Source of the DNA: Lamellibrachia satsuma
Taxonomy: Eukaryota; Annelida; Polychaeta; Sabellida; Siboglinidae
NCBI GenBank assembly: GCA_033239005.1
Contig: BSQZ01000001.1
Location: 13,906,500-13,970,499 of the forward strand
Direction of reading: 5' to 3'
Length of the DNA: 64,000 bases
Position numbers and translations under genes: made by a program. This document shows positions 55,701 to 64,000 of this stretch, one piece after another; the stretch's first letter is position 1; each line of letters begins with the position of its first letter. Under the pieces are notes generated by a model that was given only the letters and a program-made list of their open reading frames with translations, was not told the DNA's origin and searched no databases.

Positions 55701-58700
55701 TTGCATAATAAAAAAAATCATCGAAAGAACTGACTTTGGTCATTAGATAGTCATAGTATAACTTTTTAGTCAGAGCAACTGTTGCCCTCTTCAGCGAATT
55801 TCAGCGTGCCCAGTTAAAAATAATTTAATAGTTTATCTCATGGTTTCATCAAAGTAAATAACACATTTGCCCAAATGAGCTAGTGTGTCATGGTGGATAC
55901 TAGATAGGTGAGATTTTTCAAAATGAGCAACAAAATCGAATCGATTCGATTTTTGTGCTCGTCTCATTTCAAGTTCATTTTGCGAAAATTCAAATCTACA
56001 TAGTATCCACTGCAACATGCTATTTAACTTAGTCATGTGAGTCATGCCCACATTGAACACTGACCCCTTAAAGTGTCTACCATTTTGGATGTCCTCTATT
56101 TTGAGCCTTACCAATCTAAAGCCAATTCTTTCGATGACTTGAACACAAATACGCATTTTTATTCAACCGACTGTGTATATTACTTAAACTATTCACACAC
56201 TATATATTAGGACATCAACAAACCGGATTCACGATAGCCTAAATCAGTTGAGGATGGAGAGTTAAAGCAAAATTCAATCTACAAATCAAATGTATGATAC
56301 GCAGCATGTACAGGGTATAATGTAATGGTTTAAGCCATGTTCATGTTCTTAACTAATCCTAATCACACGGAAACAACCTGATTAATTGATGGACTCATCG
56401 TGTACTTTGGGCTATCACTATTCACTTGGGAAATACCAGCTTCAGAGAAGACTATATTCATTTGTGTATGCGTGTGTGTGTGTGTGTGCTTAATGTGTGC
56501 CCCTACACTTAGTAGAGATGATTTAATGAGGTCAACAGTGAACAAATTAATTCTCTTGGACATGATTAGTGGGCAGTTACCTAAGGGATCATCACTGGTC
56601 AATTAGTCCAGTGGATGAAGGATGACCAGCTCAGGCTGACCAGTTTCTTAGCTGTTAAGTCTCAGTACATTCACATCATTTATTGATTCACTAATTTACT
56701 CTTACAAGAATTTCACCAATATGCAAAGATTTATAATTTTTATTGCAAAATCATGTTATATATTACAAACTACATGTATTGTAACATTTTGCCTCCTCAA
56801 CTGTGTTTTAATGAACCAGATTGAAAAATACATTTTGATGTTTATATATGTAAATATGATATTCGGGGCAAAACATTCAAATTAAACAGATAACTGTCAT
56901 ACTGTATTAAACTTAATGTTAGAACGGTAATATTTTATATTATAAACATGGGTTTACGATAAAAACAACGAGTACCATTAAAGGTCATGATGGAACATGA
57001 TTGAAAAATCACTGCTTGGTTGGAATATAAAACATGTGTTGTCATGTCAACGCACAATGACACGGAGCCATGGTCATGTCATACATGCTATGGGACTGAC
57101 ATGCGAGACACTCAATAATTACTTCATTACAAGCCACATGACATTAGACGCTACTGCCTCATCATTAATTTTGCTCACATGAAGAACAAATAAAATTAAT
57201 AATTAATTAAAACATTTTATGCATTGACCACTTATGGATCTTTAAACAGATGAAACATCTGGGGTGCTTGTGATATATATGCTGCATAGGATCCATTTCT
57301 ATGAAAAATAGCCATTGCTTGAGATGACCAGAAGGATTTTTTAAAGATTTTTTGGGTAGGGAAAAATCAACACTACAGACATGTGCAATACACTTTGAAC
57401 TAACAACATTGTTGACATAACAATTTACATTTTCAAAGAACTAGAAATTGACATCAAGAAATTCTGTCTACTGACCAATTTCTTAGTTGTAAATAATTTT
57501 AATAAATAAAAAACTCAATACAGTGCATTTGGATACCTCCATGGGACCATTGTTTGCAACATTTTTATTGTTTTCTAATGTACTAGCCCAGTTTCCGGCA
57601 TTTTTGTACTTGCAATGCTAATGAAATCTTTGCGCCACAAAAATCACATACAACTCTCGGTTTCACAAAGCGTTCGGTAGACGTTTAACGTAGATCACAT
57701 AACAGTGGTAGAAACATGCACAGGGTTGCTAACAATTGTACGTAACAACTGTCTTGAGTTATGTATTCTGCGTCAAAAGTCCATATATGTAATATCCCCA
57801 ATCCCGGAGAATTTCTAATATTTTTTTACATTTACAAAAAAGTCTGTTGAGAAACTGGGATTTTTTTAGCCTAATGAGAGAAATGCAATGTCTGTGTTTG
57901 CAGCTGAGTGTGACACACTGGACAGTGGACGTCCCCAGTGATTCCACACTGGACAGTGGATGTCCCCAGTGATTCCACACTGGACAGTGGACGTCCACAG
58001 TGATTCCACACTGGACAGTGGACGTCCCCAGTGATTCCACACTGGACAGTGGACGTCCCCAGTGATTCCACATTGAACAGTCAGGACGTAGACGACAGAC
58101 CACTTAGCAGAACGAGGACGGTAATAGAAAACACAGAACAAAATTGATTTTTCTACAACAGACCATGTCCAGTCAGTCCATTCCATACCCAAGCCATAAT
58201 TAGCAGTTAGAATCCAAGCCCGGCCTATACCTCAAAGCCAGGCCAAAATTAGAATTTTAGTCCAGGCCTGGCCTATTAACATTTGGCTCAGGGCTGGCCC
58301 GAATGTTTAAGGCCCGGCCTGGCCCAAGGCCATGGGCCAAAGACAGGTAAGCCCACAATGCCGAGGCCCGCAAAACACAAGCCACCAATTTAGAAAAGAG
58401 AAACCTATTATTTTTATAATAAAAAAGAAACACAAATAAGCTGTATTCGTAATATAATATGTATATTGTTTGATTAAATATAACATTACAAAATATTACT
58501 GATATATTAAAATTTATCTGAATACTGTGTAATGTATATTAGTACTAATGTGTATGTTCTCAGTGTTATGGAGATGTCACAGACTCACAGTTGGCTGTAA
58601 AGATTACCCAGATATAACAATACATAGTGTTGGCCATAGAATGACGTTAAAATTCAAAAGCACCAATTTTCTGGTGACTTCTATGAATACGTAATTAAAA

Positions 58701-61076
58701 ACTGGGTTTTGGGAAAATGAAGAAAAATGTATGCCATGTTTGTGGGAATAAAAAAAATTATTAAAATTACTATACATTTCCAAATGCTTCCAGTATGTTA
58801 GTTTGTAATTAACTTGCTTCGTGATGTTTGTACAGTACCTTCACAGAATTTTTTGTCATCTTCACAAACGCCTTTCTTTCTCGGAGTTCGGAATCTTCCA
58901 TTTTGAATTTCTTTGGATTCTTCTCAACAATACATAATACAATGTCAAGAAGAATTACTGACAATTCCGCAGCAAGAACAGTTTCACAACACCAGTGTAC
59001 AACAGTGTTAAGTATATCTACTTATATATCAGTAGTTTTACAGGTTTCCAAATATTAGTTTTGAATTTTTTCTGTGTCTGTGATTAAGATTTATTCATTA
59101 ATAAATGGTTTCAGGATATGGCAGATATAGCACTGTTAAGCATAATTTAGATTCTGTTCAATATGTTATATTCGATATACGGGTGCAGATATGATTTCAT
59201 AATCGAACAGGGGTGCGATTACAAAGGAACTATTTCTTTACGTTATGATGCGGTCATCACATACAAAATGGTGTGCGTGATTACGACGGAACTATTTGTT
59301 TAGTTTTTTGATGCGGCAACACATGTAAAATGGCAAACAAACATTGAAATTATTTTAAAACCGAGTTACGACTGACTGCGATGATAGAGAATAGAGTCCC
59401 TGGCTTTGAATTTGCTATAATTATTAGGCATACAAAATAAAATGGTACATTTGCGATCTGCATCCTCCTGTAATCGTCATTAATGACTGACGGAGTGGAA
59501 CAAATAATTGGATGCGACCTATAGCTTAGAACGACTATCTATGCTACTCTGTCACCATCTTGGATGAGTACAAGGGATGCAATTTGCAAATGTACCACCA
59601 CAAAATGTACAATCACAGCACAAAATCAGTTGGAGTAATCAACATTAAAAGGATATTAATAGTTTCTTCCAAGTCTTCCAAGTCCCATTCTATGCTTCGC
59701 AGGCTGTTCCTCAGTTCATTTGTCGTCCAATCATATTCCTCCTTTGAGCAGTGGGTCGACTCATCAAGCAGTTCACACCATCGCTGGTAGAGGCCTCTAG
59801 CTGTCTGTACAGCTTTCTGCACCTCACTGAAAAATACCCAGTTTTTGTTACTTTTTAAAAAAAAAGTTTCTACGAGCACAGTACGCTAAATGTACGATGA
59901 ATGCATGTTGTCAGATCGACATTTTAACAATATCCACAATGATTCTTAAATTGTTAATCACTGCCTTCAACTAACACATGGTGAATGTAATACTGGACTG
60001 CCCTTGAGGCAAAAATCATGATATCATTCATGATGATTGCTACATTTAGGGAATAATACACTGTGTGTTGATGTTTCAAGAGTGTTACCAGCCTCTGGCA
60101 CTCGTGAAGTTATATGGCTGGTGTCTGATGACATCAACAAACAGTATGTTATTCCTGTTATATAATGGCAAATTAACACTTGAACATACTTTTTCACTTC
60201 CTACATTTGTAAATATGGTGATCAAGTCGGTTTTACGAAGCATTCGTACCATACAAAGAACTGATGCAGACTTTTGATGCAGATTACGTAGATCAGAACA
60301 ATCACAGAAAACATGCAAAGCGTTTAAACAGTCGCGTGTCTATGCAAACGCAAAGACACAGTAGCATTCGAAATGATTCAAACATCACAAACAAGGCAGC
60401 CATGTTTTATCTGAGTCGATATATCACGGTAAAATGTTCTAGACCAATCAGGTATTACCATGATATATCCATCCAGATAATGTACGGCTGCCTCGTTCTG
60501 AGAATCCTATCTTAAACATGCGTTTATGGAAAAACTTTCTTTATTGCATGGCAACTTGGTAAGGTGGCCTCTAATGTTATAAGAGGGGGAATACCACTCA
60601 ATCTATATCATGGTACTGAAATTATACTCTAATTATGTGTACATAATTGCAGAAACTTATCTTATCTTACTTTACCAGTTCCAGTATATGTCAAGATTAA
60701 TCTTGTTAAATCAGTGTAATGATAATCTTTATTACACTGCAAGCAAGCTTGACTGACACTGAAAGGAGCTCTGATCATCCACCCCGCCGGCACGCAAAGC
60801 CCATGGGCATGACCGTGGTTGGTCCCATGGCATGATTAGCGAACTGTATACCATATATGTATAACAGTGTCAACCTCAAGATAATATAAAAATCGCTGTC
60901 AAAAAAATTATACACACAACTCACGAGCATAGCCACAGCGTTGACACAACAACGACAACGGAGAATGCCACGGCACGGCCAGGGAAAGTGAGGGGCAGTC
61001 GTAATAAATACAATCGAGATAAATACCCATATACCGCTCACCTTTTTACTACAAAGAATGGATCCTCTACAGACAT
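49626..61076 (-). CDS. STX6: Syntaxin-6, Qc-SNARE, 8 coding exons
   Basis: A complete syntaxin-6 orthologue of 254 residues (human 255). It is a tail-anchored SNARE of the trans-Golgi network and endosomes that contributes the Qc helix to fusion complexes in endosome-to-Golgi retrograde traffic. Exons (minus): 61,076-61,042, 59,826-59,657, 58,933-58,839, 53,987-53,919, 52,792-52,679, 51,119-51,013, 50,283-50,189, 49,705-49,626, all in phase, 765 nt. Residues 1-100 form the syntaxin-6 N-terminal helical domain ([31 protein letters not shown]). 101-160 is a variable linker. About 163-227 is the SNARE motif with zero-layer Gln195 (GTELDEQ). 233-253 is the transmembrane anchor ([20 protein letters not shown]), leaving one luminal His. 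Intron 2 looks U12-type. No defect is seen. Confidence 0.95.
50189..50283 (-). CDS. STX6: STX6 coding exon 7 (SNARE motif, second half)
   Basis: Residues 197-228, phase 2 in and 1 out: [20 protein letters not shown], then [11 protein letters not shown]. Nearly identical to vertebrate STX6. Acceptor ttgtag, donor AATG|gtaggt. Confidence 0.95.
51013..51119 (-). CDS. STX6: STX6 coding exon 6 (SNARE motif, first half)
   Basis: Residues 162-196, phase 0 in and 2 out: [20 protein letters not shown], then [15 protein letters not shown]. It contains the zero-layer Gln195. Donor TGT|gtaagt. Confidence 0.95.
52300..52385. repeat. Four-unit tandem repeat in STX6 intron 5
   Basis: ACATTACAGCTAT(T/A)(C/T)ACTATATA units of about 22 bp, shortened in the last copies. 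Confidence 0.85.
52679..52792 (-). CDS. STX6: STX6 coding exon 5
   Basis: Residues 124-161, phase 0/0: [20 protein letters not shown], then [18 protein letters not shown]. It aligns with the DKYGRLD to EEQQAQQQ stretch before the SNARE motif. An alternative acceptor 21 nt upstream (gtgcag at 52,814) would add FGHLVSQ in frame. Confidence 0.92.
53919..53987 (-). CDS. STX6: STX6 coding exon 4 (linker)
   Basis: Residues 101-123, phase 0/0: [23 protein letters not shown]. Acceptor ttttcag, donor CAG|gtgaga. The DMK start matches RDMKDQM of human STX6. Confidence 0.9.
54222..54445. repeat. 22-bp minisatellite in STX6 intron 3
   Basis: About ten near-identical units of CACTGCATGTCACAGTCTAGGT. Two units are variants (CAGCTTAGGT, CAGTCTAAAT). 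Each normal unit contains TAGGTCA when read across the junction. Confidence 0.96.
54921..55356 (+). mobile_element. MITE copy 3 (TIR AGACTTGGGGTAAATTACA)
   Basis: The left end AGACTTGGGGTAAATTACAT and the right end ACTGTAATTGACCCCATGTCT are inverted with few mismatches. The interior shares AACATATTATATTTTATTGA and CCAATTACAATTCCACCTC blocks with the copies in Roquin introns. No coding capacity. It lies in STX6 intron 3. Confidence 0.8.
55835..56265. repeat. Unclassified dispersed repeat, copy 1
   Basis: Shares CACTGCAACATGCTA, CATGCCCACATTGAAC-like, TCTACCATTTTGGATGTCC-like and CCTTACCA blocks with 61,440-61,860. Its end (CGATAGCCTAAATCAGTTGAGGA) recurs at 42,340 and 62,438. No coding region or clear TIR, so the class is unknown. 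Confidence 0.55.
57583..57830 (-). mobile_element. Helitron-like element, copy 2 (3' portion)
   Basis: Shares with 39,992-40,378 the minus-strand 3' end CTGGGCTAG (followed by T), GCAAGTACAAA, CACAAAAATCAC/CAACTC-type blocks, TTCGGTAGACGTTTAA-like text and the CCC(A/G)-GGAGAATTT-like distal part. The 5' TC end could not be located, so this copy is probably 5'-truncated. It lies in STX6 intron 3. Confidence 0.6.
57913..58080. repeat. 31-bp minisatellite in STX6 intron 3
   Basis: Five units of TGATTCCACACTGGACAGTG + GACGTCCCCAG, period 31 bp, with one or two substitutions per unit. Long Val/Ser/Gly-rich minus-strand frames over it are artefacts. Confidence 0.95.
58215..58350. repeat. GGCC/GGCCTGGCC-rich low-complexity patch
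   Basis: Repeated CCCGGCCTA, CCAGGCCTGGCCTA, GGCTGGCCCG and GGCCCGGCCTGGCCC motifs in an otherwise AT-rich intron of STX6. Possibly an old short tandem array. Confidence 0.6.
58839..58933 (-). CDS. STX6: STX6 coding exon 3 (end of N-terminal domain)
   Basis: Residues 69-100, phase 1 in and 0 out: [20 protein letters not shown] and [12 protein letters not shown]. It aligns with SIVEANPRKF of human STX6. Donor AAG|gtactg. The 5' boundary depends on the unusual acceptor described for intron 2. Confidence 0.88.
58933..59657 (-). promoter_or_regulatory. U12-type intron boundaries of STX6 intron 2
   Basis: The 5' splice site at 59,656-59,647 reads ATATCCTTTT, the strict U12 (AT-type) consensus. 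A U12-like branch element TTCTTGAC lies at 58,951-58,944, about 11 nt before the exon 3 start required by the conserved protein (S-I-V-E). The last two intron bases are then AT instead of AC or AG. No GT donor at this point keeps the conserved reading frame. Confidence 0.65.
59657..59826 (-). CDS. STX6: STX6 coding exon 2 (N-terminal domain)
   Basis: Residues 12-68, phase 2 in and 1 out. It encodes [20 protein letters not shown] and [20 protein letters not shown], ending EETI. The exon ends at ATTA|ATATCCTTTT, a U12-type AT donor. Confidence 0.93.
61042..61076 (-). CDS. STX6: STX6 coding exon 1
   Basis: 35 nt: [11 protein letters not shown] plus two bases. Donor AAAAAG|gtgagc. The start matches the conserved [11 protein letters not shown] of vertebrate STX6. 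Confidence 0.93.
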
Positions 61077-61196
61077 GATATATTGAAAATGTAACAGTAT
61101 AACAGAATACAGAAGAAATAACCGCGTATCAGAAATAATTTCCTCTCTAGTCTGTCATCTCGTTTACATCGTTCATACAAACAGGAAATGGTGTGG

Positions 61197-61222
61197 TGAC
61201 GTCACTTGCTCGATATGACGTC
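61197..61222. promoter_or_regulatory. CRE motifs upstream of STX6
   Basis: TGACGTCA at 61,197-61,204 and a second ATGACGTCGG at 61,215-61,224, about 120-145 bp upstream of the STX6 start codon. This is a position typical of CREB/ATF sites in housekeeping promoters. Confidence 0.45.
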
Positions 61223-61439
61223 GGTTAGGGGAATCCCTCAAGACCCACGGATTCTCTATGTTAACCGTAGTCCTGCCTATTCTTCTATTGACGTTACTTG
61301 AAATTGCTGGAAAAGGCCTATTTATAACATCATTACATACGTACGAAGTTCAGGAAGCGCTCTCGGTTCCTAGATTAAGTATAACTGATTGGGGATAAAC
61401 AAAATAATAATGTAATTACAATAAGTTTAAAGCCAATAA

Positions 61440-61860
61440 AGGCAATCAATTATATTTTTTTGCTATTCTAATTTCAAAGTAATTTTGCGAAAAACTAAAC
61501 CTACCTAACACCAACTGCAACATGCTAGCCCGTTTGTGCAACTTTTGTGTGTAGTTTTTGTGAATTCATCATACAAACTAAAAAAAAATGTTGTTAATGC
61601 TTGTTCGATCATTAATTGAAGTGAAAATCGAAATGCTGAAAATTCATGATTTTCTTCCTTGGTGAAATTTCGTCACTTTGTCATGTGATCGGCGAGAGGA
61701 TGGAGGTCACGCCCATAATTGGCATTGACCCACACAATGTTTACCATTTTTCTATATCCACTATTTTGATCCTTACCAGATCAAACGACTACAGACAATT
61801 CGATTATTTGAACAACATTATACAGTCCTTATATTATTAGATATCATATAGCCCATGCAC
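61440..61860. repeat. Unclassified dispersed repeat, copy 2
   Basis: Parallel to 55,835-56,265: TTTTGCGAAAAACTAAACC, CAACTGCAACATGCTAG, ACGCCCATAATTGGCATTGA, TTTACCATTTTTCTATATCC and CCTTACCAGATC. It lies upstream of STX6. Confidence 0.5.
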
Positions 61861-62072
61861 TAATTTATTGCCTAACTACGCAGACGCGACATATTCTGAT
61901 TACAACGGACCCGAAACGGCATTACATCACCCGCTCCCACGCAATAGTGATCACGGCTCGAAAATACTCTAGCCACATTTATATGTGGCTAACAGAGTTA
62001 TGAGCTCAAATGGAAGAAGAAGAAGAAGAAGAAAATAGGCATTTTTTATTAGTCTCAAGTGGTTTACTCCAA

Positions 62073-62111
62073 ACAGTCCACCACAAACTCCAGGAGTTTG
62101 TGGTGGACTGT
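62073..62111. repeat. Perfect 19-bp palindrome with single-base spacer
   Basis: ACAGTCCACCACAAACTCC, then A, then its exact reverse complement. GCGCATGCGC follows immediately (62,113-62,122), a palindromic NRF-1-type site. Confidence 0.95.
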
Positions 62112-62122
62112 GCGCATGCGCT

Positions 62123-63025
62123 GTGGATGGTACATTCGATTAAAAGACTAGTATCATTAATGTTGCTGTAATGGTTTTATCTGACAGTTTTATTTATTTT
62201 ATGTATAGAATGTTTAACGAAAATTTTTAATAGGTTGGTTGTGTGTATGGATGCTGTCGCTGCCTTGCCACATGCACACATAGACAGTCTCCATACCCAC
62301 TTCATGGATAAGTTTACGCTGAGCACTGTGTTTTAAAGGCAGTTTAGGTGAGGAGGTGTGGTGAAAGGTTAAATCGACTGCGCATGTTACATAAACTGTT
62401 CACACACTATTATCTGAACACCAATGAACGGGGTTTGTGATAGGCTAAATCAGCTGAGGAAGCAGTTTTAAGAGCAGACAAACTTAATTGTGTTTAGTAG
62501 ATTAAGGCGGGGCAAAACGGCCAGGGTTCAGGACATCGGATGCTGAGAAAACAATTGTTTGGTTATGTGCGTGTGCGTGCTTGAGAGCGTGCATTTATAC
62601 TACTACTACTACTACAATCAAATTTGCATATTTTATACACTCGATTACTTATTTCGTTTAAGTTTTCGGTGGCTATGCCTACTGTAGGCCTTACGCAGTC
62701 CCCTTTCAGTGGAGTATTTAGGGGACATTGTATGGGCTGTGACCCTCGCCCTTTGGCTTACTTTGTTTCGTATGTAGCCTGTTGCGCCACTACATAGTAC
62801 CATAGTAATTAAACTAATTGGTGAATAAGCGTGCCCCTCTCGGGCTTCCCCGTACGAGAGATCCAATATACGCATATGCCCATTTTGGAAAAGACGTTTT
62901 GTGTAATTGTGAAGTTCAAATTTTAACGTGAACAGCTTTCCGCGGGTTGTACTCCTGTTGCAAACGTACTGTGACCAGATGGGCATGATGATATGCGGCT
63001 TCATCTGGCTATCTCAAGGTTCCAA
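62123..63025. other. No gene recognised
   Basis: Contains a 119-codon minus-strand open frame (63,004-62,645) with no recognisable motif and no splice or homology support. The stretch GTCCCCT-AGGGGAC (about 62,698-62,726) could form a hairpin. Otherwise unassigned. Confidence 0.35.
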
Positions 63026-63027
63026 TT

Positions 63028-63185
63028 TAACAAGATTTGCCATCCAAGCCAAATGCCAAGATGGCAAGTGCACAAAGAAGCCATTGGCTTGTCGAGAGTC
63101 CAACAATGTTCATCTACGTGTAAACCGCCCTCCTGTGTTAAACTTGTTTTTAAACATATTCACGCTGCTAGCAGTTACAAATTGT
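63028..63185 (-). mobile_element. LINE 3' remnant
   Basis: The plus strand shows TTTAACAAGATTTGCCATCC, GGCAAGTGCACAAAGAAGCC, GTCGAGAGTCCAACAATG, ACCGCCCTCCTGTG and CGCTGCTAGCAGTTACAA, the minus-strand 3' end of the LINE family with its tail. Confidence 0.85.
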
Positions 63186-63410
63186 CGTGCGTTATATATC
63201 TAAATAGGGAGTTTCGCCATTCATGAGCGGCTTGCCCCCTCCGACTCCGACTCTTTTTTTTACTTCGATCGTTTATGACTCTCTTTTATCGACTCCTACG
63301 ATGATTCAAAACTAGACAGTTATTAACATGGGGCCAATAATATTTTATATATAGACATTTTCATTGGTTTTCTCATCGCGCCAGTGAAAAACTTCTTTTA
63401 GCCTATACAT

Positions 63411-64000
<590 letters not shown>

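Noticed and set aside
57759..58192. Val/Gly/Ser-rich minus-strand frames that could be a divergent STX6 exon
   Set aside because: They translate a 31-bp tandem repeat, and STX6 exons 3 and 4 already join in phase without it.
62645..63004. 119-codon minus-strand frame as a gene
   Set aside because: No domain, conserved motif, promoter or splice partner recognised. Left as an unassigned open frame.

Overview
The window is nuclear DNA of a bilaterian animal, most likely a marine invertebrate. It has multi-exon genes with GT-AG introns, a candidate minor-spliceosome (U12) intron, long AT-rich introns, many micro- and minisatellites, and a mixed load of LINE, DNA-transposon, Helitron-like and Polinton-like relics. 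The phylum cannot be fixed from sequence alone; a lophotrochozoan or an early-branching deuterostome fits best.

Three host genes can be modelled with consistent splice phases. (1) 5,769-11,755 (+): a small three-exon gene for a 236-residue Cys- and Pro-rich protein I do not recognise. (2) 22,162-41,635 (+): a complete Roquin (RC3H) gene of 17 coding exons and about 1,157 residues, with RING, ROQ and CCCH domains, a Pro/Met-rich middle and a C-terminal coiled coil. Roquin proteins bind stem-loops in mRNA 3' UTRs and recruit decay factors. (3) 61,076-49,626 (-): a complete syntaxin-6 (STX6) gene of 8 coding exons and 254 residues, a Qc-SNARE of the trans-Golgi and endosomes. Roquin and STX6 converge tail to tail across about 8 kb with no gene visible.

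Layout: 1-2 kb LINE fragments; 2-5.6 kb no recognised gene; 5.7-11.8 kb the unknown gene, with three LINE fragments in its introns; 12.2-14.1 kb a Polinton/adintovirus-like relic (capsid C-terminus plus adenain-type protease) flanked by CCCTAA-rich DNA; 14.2-16.0 kb CCAAT-box repeats, microsatellites and a 29-bp minisatellite with palindromic units; 16.1-21.3 kb two copies of a DNA transposon, the second bounded by long terminal inverted repeats and a TATT duplication and ending about 100 bp before a plausible Roquin promoter; 21.3-41.6 kb Roquin; 42-49.6 kb a rearranged LINE and gene-free DNA; 49.6-61.1 kb STX6; 61.1-64 kb a CRE-bearing promoter region, a perfect 19-bp palindrome and an (AT)n array.

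Recurrent repeats include a CR1/L2-like LINE family with an (AAATCTTGTT)-type 3' tail (ten fragments), a MITE family with ends like AGACTTGGTGTCAATTACA (three copies), a Helitron-like element (two copies) and an unclassified repeat (two clear copies and a possible third). The main candidates for something undescribed are the 3.4-kb TIR transposon with its zinc-finger and Tesmin-like Cys-rich protein, and the possible AT-AT U12 intron of STX6.
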